Assembly (NCBI GenBank): GCA_016285335.1
Contig: JAEEQO010000132.1
Coordinates: forward strand, 1-8,528
Reading direction: 5' to 3'
Source of the DNA: Victivallales bacterium
Lineage (GTDB): Bacteria; Verrucomicrobiota; Lentisphaeria; Victivallales; UBA1829
Length of the DNA stretch: 8,528 bases
Below, piece after piece: positions 1 through 5,655 of this stretch. The notes beneath the pieces were generated by a model. It made no database searches. It had not been told where the DNA came from and saw nothing but the letters and a program-made list of their open reading frames with translations. The position numbers and the translations under genes are program-made. The stretch's first letter is position 1. Each line of letters starts with the position of its first letter.

Positions 1-944
1 TGCCCGCCGCAGATGTTGTCCGCGGCGATGCGGCCCTGCTTGTTGGCGGGTCCGGCGAGCGGGATGGCAGTTTTGCCGCCGAAGATCGGTTCCACGACCT
101 CGACCGCGTCACCCGCGGCGAAGATGTCCGGGTCGGAAGTCCGCAGACATTCATCCACGATGATGTGTCCGCGCGGGCCGCATTCGAGTCCGGCCTCGGC
201 GGCGATGGCGGTGTTCGGGCGCACTCCGGTCGAAACGATCACGAGGTCCGCATCCAGCTTCGTCCCGTCGTCGAGCTCGGCCTCCACGCAGTCGAGATGT
301 TCGTGATACGCCTTCACCGTGCGCCCGAACAGGACGTCGATCCCGGCGGAGGCGAGCTCATCGGCGAGCGGTCCGGCCATTTCGGGGTCGAGGGTCGGCA
401 GGACGTGTTCCCCGCGCTGGATCACGGTCACAGCCAGGCCGCGTTCGCGCAGGTTCTCCGCCGCCTCAAGCCCGATGAATCCGGCGCCGACCACGATGGC
501 ACGTTTCGCTCCGGGCAGCCGCTTCAGCGCACGGTCCATGTCGCGGAGCGTCCACAGGTGCGTCACGTGCGGATAATCGTTTTCCGGGAACATTTCGCCC
601 GCCGGAGTCGCGCCGACCGCCAGCAGAAGTTTATCGTAGGATTCCGTATATTCGCCGTCCGCCCGGCGGATGGTCAGCGTTCTGGCCGCGCGGTCGATCT
701 TCACCGCCTCGTTTCCGGTGCGCACGTCCACACGGAACCACGCCGCGAACTTCTCCGGCGTCATGACGAGCAGGTCGTCGCGTTCCGGGATGACACCGCC
801 CAGGTGGTACGGCAGCCCGCAGTTCGCGTAGGAGATGAACCCGCCCTTTTCGAGCAGGACGATTTCGGCGGATTCGTCCAGACGGCGCAGACGTGCCGCT
901 GCGCTGGCTCCGGCGGCCACGCCGCCCACGATGATGACTTTCAT
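1..944 (-). CDS. CoA-disulfide reductase / NADH oxidase-type FAD flavoprotein (partial, C-terminus beyond window)
   Basis: Reading leftwards from an ATG at 944-942, the frame stays open for 314 codons to the window edge. The protein starts MKVIIVGGVAAGASAAARLR, an FAD-binding Rossmann motif. SYANCGLPY follows with Cys42, the single redox cysteine of CoA-disulfide reductases and NADH oxidases of the pyridine nucleotide-disulfide oxidoreductase family. A second Rossmann motif, GAGFIGLEAAE, lies at 153-163 (NAD(P)H site). The second FAD motif, TSDPDIFAAGDAV, is at 269-281, and PLAGPANKQGRIAADN follows near the cut. The likely reaction is NAD(P)H-dependent reduction of CoA disulfide, a persulfide or O2 in the cytoplasm. 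Full members are about 440 residues, or about 550 and more with a C-terminal rhodanese domain; which type this is cannot be seen. The start is fixed by an excellent Shine-Dalgarno AGGAGG (953-958) 8 bases upstream and by the Rossmann motif starting at residue 3. It is divergent from the LacI-type gene. Family assignment is firm; the exact substrate is not. Confidence 0.9.
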   Translation of the reverse strand, partial: MKVIIVGGVAAGASAAARLRRLDESAEIVLLEKGGFISYANCGLPYHLGGVIPERDDLLVMTPEKFAAWFRVDVRTGNEAVKIDRAARTLTIRRADGEYTESYDKLLLAVGATPAGEMFPENDYPHVTHLWTLRDMDRALKRLPGAKRAIVVGAGFIGLEAAENLRERGLAVTVIQRGEHVLPTLDPEMAGPLADELASAGIDVLFGRTVKAYHEHLDCVEAELDDGTKLDADLVIVSTGVRPNTAIAAEAGLECGPRGHIIVDECLRTSDPDIFAAGDAVEVVEPIFGGKTAIPLAGPANKQGRIAADNICGG

Positions 945-1045
945 AGATTCTCCCTCCTCGGTCGAGATGGTTCCGGTCAAAAAAGCGGAAGACAGCCGTT
1001 CGTTTTCGGAGTTTTCCGGCGGTCTTCTTCATAATCTTGACTTTA

Positions 1046-1074
1046 CTATTACCACGGAATACCGCGTTTGTCAA
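1046..1074 (-). promoter_or_regulatory. Putative sigma-70 promoter of the flavoprotein gene
   Basis: On the minus strand a perfect -35 TTGACA (1074-1069) is followed after 17 bases by TAATAG (1051-1046), a weak -10. Shifting by one base gives AATAGT, four of six matches to TATAAT. Transcription would start near 1039, leaving a leader of about 95 bases before the ATG at 944. The sequence CGCTTGACA around the -35 also occurs in the ABC-ATPase promoter at 7729-7736 except for its first base context, consistent with a common promoter style in this genome. Confidence 0.5.
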
Positions 1075-1176
1075 GCGGCGGGAGCATTTTTCCGCAAAAA
1101 CGTTTCCTTCCGCGAAAAGAACGCCCCGCATAGCCCGTTTTTTCCGACATTCTTTTCACTTTTTCCAGGATTTCAC

Positions 1177-1208
1177 TTGATTTTTTAGCCGAGTAACGTT
1201 AAATTAAC
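1177..1208 (+). promoter_or_regulatory. Putative promoter of the LacI-type gene with overlapping palindromes (possible operator)
   Basis: TTGATT (1177-1182) and TAAATT (1200-1205) are separated by 17 bases, four of six -10 matches. A second -10-like hexamer, TATAAC, lies at 1212-1217 but has no -35 at the right distance. Two palindromes overlap the -10: TAACGTTA (1194-1201, with the central CG usual in LacI-family operators) and GTTAA-A-TTAAC (1198-1208). A repressor bound here would block this promoter, so autoregulation by the downstream LacI-type protein is a reasonable inference. The palindromes are short and AT-rich, so chance is not excluded. Confidence 0.35.
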
Positions 1209-1261
1209 AGGTATAACGCCCCGTTTCAACGCAATCCCCACGATAAGGACCCGTTTCGTCC

Positions 1262-2323
1262 ATGAAAAAACAGAAGACCACACTCCGCGACATCGCAAAA
1301 GCCGCAAACGTTTCCATGATGAGCGTATCCCGTGCGCTCCGCGGCGGGGCCGGCGTAAGCGGCGAGCTCCGCACCCGCATCACGCGCCTCGCGGAAGAAC
1401 TCGGCTACGTGCCGAACCGCCTTTCCTACGAGCTGGGCCAGCAGAAAAACACCATGACGGTCGGCGTCGTGATCCCGCATTTCGGCAACTCGTTCTTCAC
1501 CAGCATCCTCCAGCAGATCGAGGCAACGCTTTTCACGCACGGCTACCGCATCCTGCTCGCGTGCAGCTTCAACAACCCGATCAAGGAATTCCACGACATT
1601 TCCGCGCTGCTGGAACGCCAGGTGGACGGCATCATCTGGGCGCCCGTGGTCTACGACGAAGGCCGCCGTGCCGCCGAGCTCATCATGAAGCAGAACTGCC
1701 CGCTGGTCTTCATCGACCGCAAGATACCGGGCATCAACGCCGACTCGGTGGTCGTCGACGACCGCCACGGGGCGCTCTCCGCCATGCGCCACCTCACCAG
1801 CATGGGCCTCCGCAAGATCGCGTACTTCGGCGCGCGCCTGGATTCCTACGTGACGCAGGAACGCCGCTCCGGCTATCTGGCGGGGCTCCGCGAGGCGGGG
1901 ATCGAGGTGCGCGGCGACTGGATGTTCCGCACGGGCAACGACATGATCGCCGGGCAGAGCGCCGTTTCTCAGCTGCTGGAACAGAAGGACAAGGTCGAGG
2001 CGATCTTCTGCTTCAACGACATGCTCGCGGTCGGCACGGAGCTGGAGCTCCTGAACCGCGGCATCCGCATCCCGGAGGACATCATGCTCGTCGGCTTCGG
2101 CGGCGTGTTCGAAAGCGGCATCGTGCGCGTCCCGATCACGAGCGTGCACCAGGATGAAAACGCGCTGGCGACCGCTGCCGCGGAACTGCTCCTCACGCGC
2201 ATGAACAACCCGACCATGAAACTGCCCTCGGTGGAACGCGTGATCCCGACCAGCCTGATCGTGCGCGAATCGACGCAGCGGCGTCCGGCTTCGAAATCCG
2301 CAGCGAAACGCAAAACACACTGA
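1262..2323 (+). CDS. LacI-family transcriptional regulator
   Basis: A 353-residue, full-length LacI/GalR-family protein. The N-terminal helix-turn-helix covers about residues 7-27 (TLRDIAKAANVSMMSVSRAL). GYVPNRLSYEL (49-59) is the hinge helix, where the usual NxxAR is NRLSY but the DNA-intercalating Leu position is kept. The periplasmic-binding-protein-like effector domain spans about 65-340. It has TVGVVIPHFGNSFF (66-79), VDGIIWAP, IDRKIPG, RRSGYLAGLREAGI (201-214), FNDMLAVG (251-258) and PITSVHQDENALA. The usual GFDD near the end of the effector domain reads GFGG (278-281), so the ligand pocket is probably altered. A basic tail ends the protein. The start is set by the conserved HTH spacing; AAGGA (1245-1249) is 12 bases upstream, longer than usual. 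LacI proteins normally respond to sugars or sugar phosphates. No sugar enzymes are adjacent, and the targets could be the divergent flavoprotein or distant genes. Effector unknown. Confidence 0.93.
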   Translation: MKKQKTTLRDIAKAANVSMMSVSRALRGGAGVSGELRTRITRLAEELGYVPNRLSYELGQQKNTMTVGVVIPHFGNSFFTSILQQIEATLFTHGYRILLACSFNNPIKEFHDISALLERQVDGIIWAPVVYDEGRRAAELIMKQNCPLVFIDRKIPGINADSVVVDDRHGALSAMRHLTSMGLRKIAYFGARLDSYVTQERRSGYLAGLREAGIEVRGDWMFRTGNDMIAGQSAVSQLLEQKDKVEAIFCFNDMLAVGTELELLNRGIRIPEDIMLVGFGGVFESGIVRVPITSVHQDENALATAAAELLLTRMNNPTMKLPSVERVIPTSLIVRESTQRRPASKSAAKRKTH

Positions 2324-2328
2324 ACCTG

Positions 2329-2358
2329 CGGGATCTTCTGCGAAGCAGACCCGTTTTT
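2329..2358 (+). terminator. Intrinsic terminator after the LacI-type gene
   Basis: Beginning five bases past the stop codon, CGGG (2329-2332) pairs with CCCG (2350-2353). TCTGC (2337-2341) pairs with GCAGA (2345-2349) around a GAA loop, and ATCT is bulged on the left arm. TTTTT (2354-2358) follows directly. It works only rightwards; no T-run follows the hairpin on the other strand, so the converging GNAT gene is not served by it. Confidence 0.75.
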
Positions 2359-2418
2359 CTAACGCCGACTGCGGCGCGATGCGGGAAAAGGACTAACGCA
2401 AACCGCTGTGCGGCAACG

Positions 2419-2919
2419 TTACGCGAGACGTTTCTCCATCACGTAATCGTCCATGAAGAAACCGCCGCCGATGTCGTTCCTGACGGACTCGACGGTCTCG
2501 AACCCGTTTTTCAAATACACGGAAATCGCGCGTTCGTTGTGCTTGTTCACGTTCAACCGGAGCTTCTTGAACCCGGCGGCGCGGCAGACGTCCGAGACGT
2601 AATCCAGCATCAGGCGTCCGAACCCCTTCCCGTGGCATGAGGTCAGCAGGTACACCTTGTGCAGCTTGGCAGTGTCCGCGTGGTACGGCGACCAGGAGAC
2701 ATAGCCGGACGGCGTGCCGTCCACGACCAGCGCGGCGAACTTGTATCCTTCGCGCAGTTCGCGTTCCATGACTTCCGGCGCGTACATCATGTTCATCATG
2801 TACGGGATCTGCTCCGGCGGCAGGATCGGCGCAAACGTTTTCGGCCAGACCTCGTCGGCGATGTCGCGCACGATCTGAAGGCTCTCCGGCGTTTCAAGCG
2901 TTAAAAACGACGTTTTCAT
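2419..2919 (-). CDS. GNAT-family N-acetyltransferase
   Basis: A 166-residue single-domain GNAT protein that would transfer acetyl from acetyl-CoA to an amine of unknown identity (small molecule or protein N-terminus/lysine). The acetyl-CoA binding motif A is KVYLLTSCHGKGFGRLML (88-105), with HGKGFG where Q/RxxGxG/A is usual, so the first motif position is His. Motif B is NKHNERAISVYLKNGF (125-140), followed by the typical ending GGGFFMDDYVMEKRL. The ATG at 2919-2917 overlaps the recN stop (ATGA), so the gene is almost certainly co-transcribed and translationally coupled with recN. An AAGGA (2932-2936) lies 12 bases upstream. No signal peptide or membrane segment is visible. A role in DNA repair is not implied by the sequence; the pairing may be incidental. 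The gene converges on the LacI-type gene, and no terminator of its own is evident. Confidence 0.9.
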   Translation of the reverse strand: MKTSFLTLETPESLQIVRDIADEVWPKTFAPILPPEQIPYMMNMMYAPEVMERELREGYKFAALVVDGTPSGYVSWSPYHADTAKLHKVYLLTSCHGKGFGRLMLDYVSDVCRAAGFKKLRLNVNKHNERAISVYLKNGFETVESVRNDIGGGFFMDDYVMEKRLA

Positions 2920-4595
2920 GATTTCGCGTTATCCTTCCCGGCCTGTTTGAGCATGTCGCGGGCGTGAGCGGAAGCGGAGTCCCCGCCGCCGAGCATGCGG
3001 GCGATCTCCTTTACACGCGCGGCCTCGTCGAGCTTGCGGATGCCGGAGAGCGTCCGTCCGTCGGAAACGTGCTTGGCGACGCGGAAATGTGTGTCCGCGC
3101 AGACCGCCACCTGAGCCAGGTGCGAGATGGAGATGATCTGTTTGTAACGTCCGAGCAATGCGAGCTCCTCGCCGACCCGGCACGCGGTCTCGCCGCCGAT
3201 GTTCGCGTCGATCTCGTCGAACACCAGGATCGGGATCTCGTCGACCGTCGCGAGCACGGTCTTCACCGCCAGCATCACGCGCGCCACTTCGCCGCTGCTG
3301 GCGACGTCGCGGAGCGGGATCATCGGCACGCCCGGGTTCGAGGAGAAAAGGAACGTGACGGCGTCTGTCCCGAGCGGACCTTCCTTTGCCTCGGAAAACT
3401 CAAGCTGGTAGGAAGCTTTCAGGAAACCGAGCTTGCGCGTTTCCTTCGAGAGCGCCGTTTCCAGTTTCCCGGCTGCCGACTTGCGCTTTTCGCTGAGTTT
3501 GGCGGCAGCATCCCTGTAATCTTTGAGCGCGTCGGCTTCCTGTTTTTCAAACTCACGGCGGCGAAGTTCGGCGTCGTCGAACGCGGCGACGCGCTCCCGG
3601 ACGCGGTCCAGATGCGCCAGCACGTCGTCGAGCGTGGGCCCGTAACGGCGTTTCAGCGTTTGCAGCAGCCGCATGCGCTCCTCCATTTCCTGGAACTCGC
3701 GTTCGTCGACCTCGACCCCGGACGCGAACGACGCAAGGTCGGAGGACAGCTCGTCCACGGCTTCCTTTGCGCCGTCGAGCGCGTTCAAGAACTCCTCGGC
3801 TTTCACCGGCTCGATGCGTTCCAGGCCGCGCAGGATGCGCCGGACGTCCGCAAACCGCTGGGAAATGCAGTCCTCGCCGTCGGTCAGCCCGCCGCAGACC
3901 TGTGACGCCAGTTCGATCACGCTGCGGGAGTTCGCGGCCAGGTCGTGACGCGCGGTGAGCTCGTCATCCTCGCCGGCATGAACGTCGGCGCGTTCGATCT
4001 CGTCGCAGTCGCGGCGGAGGCGCGCGGCCTCCTCGGGCGACGGCAGGGATTCGGCGAACGCGGCCTTTTCCCGGCGGACGGCGGCGAGCTTGTCCCAGAA
4101 TCGGCGCACGAGCTCCAGTTCCTTTTGCAGCCCGGCGAACCGGTCCAGCACGTCGAGCTGGTTGGCGGGGTCCAGGATCGCGGCGTTCTCGTTCGCGGCA
4201 TGCACGTCGACCATCGCCGACGCGATCGTCCGCAGCACGTTCAGGTTGACCGCCGCGCCGTTCACGAAGTTGCGCGACGAACTGTGCGTGATCACGCGCC
4301 GAACCAGCACGTCGTCCGGTTCCTCCTCGGAGACCAGCGCGTTTTCCGCGAGATAGGCGCGGAGTTTCGGCAGCGCGCCGGGCGCGAGCGTGAACCCGGC
4401 GGAGATTTCGCAGTGGTCCGCATCGGTGCGGATGGCGGACTTGTCGGCGCGGTTCCCGAGCAGGAGCCCGAGCGCGCCCATGATGACGGATTTGCCCGCA
4501 CCGGTTTCGCCGGTGATGACGTTGAACGCGGGGCCGAATTCGATTTCGGCCTCTTCGACGATGGCGAGATTCTGTACGGAAAGCCAGTTGAGCAT
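2916..4595 (-). CDS. recN: DNA repair protein RecN
   Basis: RecN is an SMC-like ATPase that acts at DNA double-strand breaks during recombinational repair, in the cytoplasm on the nucleoid. The protein of 559 residues (E. coli about 553) begins MLNWLSVQNLAIVEEAEIEF. Walker A GETGAGKS is at 29-36. A long charged helical middle (about 150-370) forms the coiled-coil arms. The C-terminal ATPase half has the signature SSGEVAR (433-439), Walker B ILVFDEIDANIGG (456-468, D460/E461) and the switch histidine in SISHLAQVA (H492). The signature normally reads SGGELSR; here the first Gly is Ser. The frame extends upstream to a GTG at 4685, but I chose the ATG at 4595. It aligns with the family N-terminus, the extra 30 residues have no RecN character, and the putative promoter would start transcription near 4683. 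No strong Shine-Dalgarno precedes 4595. The gene is first in an operon with the GNAT gene (4-base overlap) and divergent from nth. Confidence 0.95.
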   Translation of the reverse strand: MLNWLSVQNLAIVEEAEIEFGPAFNVITGETGAGKSVIMGALGLLLGNRADKSAIRTDADHCEISAGFTLAPGALPKLRAYLAENALVSEEEPDDVLVRRVITHSSSRNFVNGAAVNLNVLRTIASAMVDVHAANENAAILDPANQLDVLDRFAGLQKELELVRRFWDKLAAVRREKAAFAESLPSPEEAARLRRDCDEIERADVHAGEDDELTARHDLAANSRSVIELASQVCGGLTDGEDCISQRFADVRRILRGLERIEPVKAEEFLNALDGAKEAVDELSSDLASFASGVEVDEREFQEMEERMRLLQTLKRRYGPTLDDVLAHLDRVRERVAAFDDAELRRREFEKQEADALKDYRDAAAKLSEKRKSAAGKLETALSKETRKLGFLKASYQLEFSEAKEGPLGTDAVTFLFSSNPGVPMIPLRDVASSGEVARVMLAVKTVLATVDEIPILVFDEIDANIGGETACRVGEELALLGRYKQIISISHLAQVAVCADTHFRVAKHVSDGRTLSGIRKLDEAARVKEIARMLGGGDSASAHARDMLKQAGKDNAKS

Positions 4596-4632
4596 GACGG
4601 GTCCGGGGGAAGCTTCCGGTCGCGAAAATGCG

Positions 4633-4646
4633 GAACAGTCCCGTTC
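4633..4646. promoter_or_regulatory. Inverted repeat GAAC-N6-GTTC in the recN leader (possible operator)
   Basis: GAAC (4633-4636) and GTTC (4643-4646) are perfect inverted arms six bases apart, lying about 40 bases upstream of the recN ATG and downstream of its putative promoter. recN is an SOS gene in many bacteria, and several LexA boxes have GAAC/GTTC arms. The well-known Bacillus-type box has a four-base spacing, so this does not match it. Two 4-base arms are weak evidence on their own. Confidence 0.2.
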
Positions 4647-4689
4647 GGATGTCCCGACGCGCCGGATGGTTGAACTTTTTTTCACAGAA

Positions 4690-4717
4690 AAGATACGGCT
4701 TTTTCCGAAAAAATCAA
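4690..4717 (-). promoter_or_regulatory. Putative recN promoter
   Basis: On the minus strand TTGATT (4717-4712) is followed after 16 bases by TATCTT (4695-4690), four of six -10 matches. The spacer contains the odd palindrome TTTTTC-C-GAAAAA (4701-4712 area), and A/T runs lie upstream (4728-4745). Transcription would begin near 4683, giving a leader of about 88 bases before the ATG at 4595. The match is moderate and the region is AT-rich, which makes chance hexamers easy. Confidence 0.3.
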
Positions 4718-4757
4718 TTCAATCGTTGAAAAAAAGCGAAAAAAACACGTTCGCGGC

Positions 4758-4786
4758 TTGAAAACAGCTACGAATGACGTTAAATT
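4758..4786 (+). promoter_or_regulatory. Putative promoter of the nth-DUF374-cinA operon
   Basis: TTGAAA (4758-4763) and TAAATT (4781-4786) are separated by 17 bases. The decamer ACGTTAAATT at 4777-4786 is identical to the one covering the -10 of the LacI-type gene (1196-1205), with the same distance to a TTGA -35. Transcription from about 4793 gives a leader of about 65 bases before the nth ATG at 4858. It would also make the in-frame upstream ATG at 4774 untranslatable from this transcript. Confidence 0.4.
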
Positions 4787-4857
4787 TCTTTCCTGAATCA
4801 TTTGAAACTGAACCAGCCGGCCCGCACCCTGCCCCGCCGGCCTTTCACTGCACCCCC

Positions 4858-5655
4858 ATGGAATCCGCACTGGCAAAACAAGTCTACGACAAACTGCTGT
4901 CCGTTTACGGCCCCCAGAAATGCTTTCTGGAGCACATGACGCCGTTTCAGCTCCTCGTCGCCACGATCCTTTCCGCCCAGTGCACGGACAAGCGCGTGAA
5001 CATGGTCACAAGGGAGCTTTTCAAACGCTGGCCGGACGCCGCCGCGTTCGCGTCCTGCGGCCGGGACGAGCTCGAACAGGCCATCTTCACCTGTGGATTC
5101 TACCATGCGAAAGCGGGCCATATCATCGAGGCTTCCAAGGCAATCGTCGAACAGTTCCACGGCGAGATCCCGGACACGATGGAGGGGCTGCTGAAGCTCC
5201 CCGGCGTCGGGCGGAAGACCGCGAACGTCGTGCTCGGCGACGCCATGGGCAAACCCGGATTCCCGGTCGACACCCACGTCCGGCGGCTCTCCGGCCTGAT
5301 CGGCCTTTCCAAGTCCGCCGATCCAGCGGTCATCGAATCCGACATCTGCGCGGCCATGCCGCCGGAGACATGGGCGCAGTTCTCCCATCTGCTGATCGTC
5401 CACGGACGCACCCGCTGCCCGGCGAACCGTCCGGACTGCCCCGGCTGCGAACTCGCCCGCCTCTGCGGACGTGCGAACGCCGCGAAATCCGCGAAAACGG
5501 GCGGCAAAATGGCGAAGACGAACGCGAAAACGAAAAGCACCGCCGCCGCGACAGGAAAGGCTTCCGCAAAGGTTTCCGCAAAAACGGCCGTGAAGCCCGC
5601 CGCGAAAAAGACCGCTTCCACGCGCAAAACGGGGAGAGCAGCCAGTGGACAATAA
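4858..5655 (+). CDS. nth: Endonuclease III with basic Lys/Ala-rich C-terminal tail
   Basis: A bifunctional base-excision-repair DNA glycosylase and AP lyase that removes oxidised pyrimidines. The protein has 265 residues, against 211 in E. coli. It contains SAQCTD (39-44) and the helix-hairpin-helix LPGVGRKTANVVL (114-126) with catalytic Lys120. VDTHVRR follows with catalytic Asp138. The [4Fe-4S] loop has C187, C194, C197 and C203 (C-X6-C-X2-C-X5-C). These positions coincide with the E. coli numbering, which supports the ATG at 4858. An in-frame ATG at 4774 would add 28 residues of proline-rich sequence and overlaps the putative promoter, so I reject it. No Shine-Dalgarno is visible before 4858. 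The last 58 residues (208-265) are a low-complexity tail with 13 Lys, 2 Arg, many Ala/Ser/Thr and no acidic residue, resembling histone-H1-like bacterial tails; it probably binds DNA non-specifically. nth is first of three overlapping genes; its stop overlaps the next start by 11 bases. Confidence 0.95.
   Translation: MESALAKQVYDKLLSVYGPQKCFLEHMTPFQLLVATILSAQCTDKRVNMVTRELFKRWPDAAAFASCGRDELEQAIFTCGFYHAKAGHIIEASKAIVEQFHGEIPDTMEGLLKLPGVGRKTANVVLGDAMGKPGFPVDTHVRRLSGLIGLSKSADPAVIESDICAAMPPETWAQFSHLLIVHGRTRCPANRPDCPGCELARLCGRANAAKSAKTGGKMAKTNAKTKSTAAATGKASAKVSAKTAVKPAAKKTASTRKTGRAASGQ
5556..5579 (+). repeat. 12-bp tandem repeat in the nth tail
   Basis: AAAGGCTTCCGC (5556-5567) is followed immediately by AAAGGTTTCCGC (5568-5579), one mismatch, in frame. 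It encodes the four-residue units KASA and KVSA, which continue as KTAV and KPAA. The tail therefore looks as if it grew by duplication of a four-codon unit. Confidence 0.7.
5631..5636 (+). promoter_or_regulatory. Ribosome binding site deciding the GTG start of the DUF374 gene
   Basis: GGGGAG, with the GGAG core at 5633-5636, lies 8 bases before the GTG at 5645, inside the nth coding sequence. The frame has no in-frame ATG before residue 36, well into the conserved domain, so the GTG is the best start. Confidence 0.6.

Larger units (their letters stand above)
945..1261. other. Divergent intergenic region between flavoprotein and LacI-type regulator
   Basis: These 317 bases contain no credible gene; the open frames crossing them have no ribosome site or family resemblance. 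The region is AT-rich compared with its flanks. It holds a leftward promoter (1046-1074) for the flavoprotein with an approximately 95-base leader, a rightward promoter (1177-1205) for the regulator, and two overlapping small palindromes at 1194-1208. The stretch 1075-1176 between the promoters shows only A/T runs such as TTTTTCCGCAAAAA at 1087-1100, which might act as an upstream element or a curved DNA segment. Confidence 0.6.

Noticed and set aside
165..1034. Long rightward open frame opposite the flavoprotein gene
   Set aside because: It mirrors the flavoprotein gene's codon pattern, is rich in Arg/His/Val as antisense frames of GC-rich genes are, and shows no domain.
1087..1100. TTTTTCCG followed by A-runs here and at 4700-4713, considered as a shared regulatory element
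   Set aside because: Only eight bases are shared, and TTTTCCG recurs in several unrelated places in this window, so it looks like base-composition habit.
1226..2320. Long leftward open frame opposite the LacI-type gene
   Set aside because: Antisense shadow: His/Arg/Asp/Ala-rich, no recognisable domain, while the forward frame is a complete LacI-family protein.
2363..2376. Hairpin CGCCG-ACTG-CGGCG between the converging genes as a leftward terminator
   Set aside because: On the minus strand it is followed by TTAGAAAAA, not a T-run, so it does not qualify as an intrinsic terminator.
2415..2421. AACGTTA overlapping the GNAT stop codon, resembling the TAACGTTA palindrome before the LacI-type gene
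   Set aside because: Seven bases in a 3' end position without a promoter; most likely chance.
2964..4673. Long rightward frames opposite recN
   Set aside because: Same shadow composition; the opposite strand encodes a complete RecN.
4596..4685. A GTG-initiated extension that would add 30 residues to RecN
   Set aside because: RecN families begin with the short strand preceding the Walker A, which matches the ATG at 4595. The extension has no ribosome site, and the putative transcription start lies next to the GTG.
4774..4857. An upstream in-frame ATG that would add 28 residues to Nth
   Set aside because: It overlaps the putative -10/spacer, encodes proline-rich sequence without family resemblance, and shifts the residue numbering away from the exact agreement with E. 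coli Nth.
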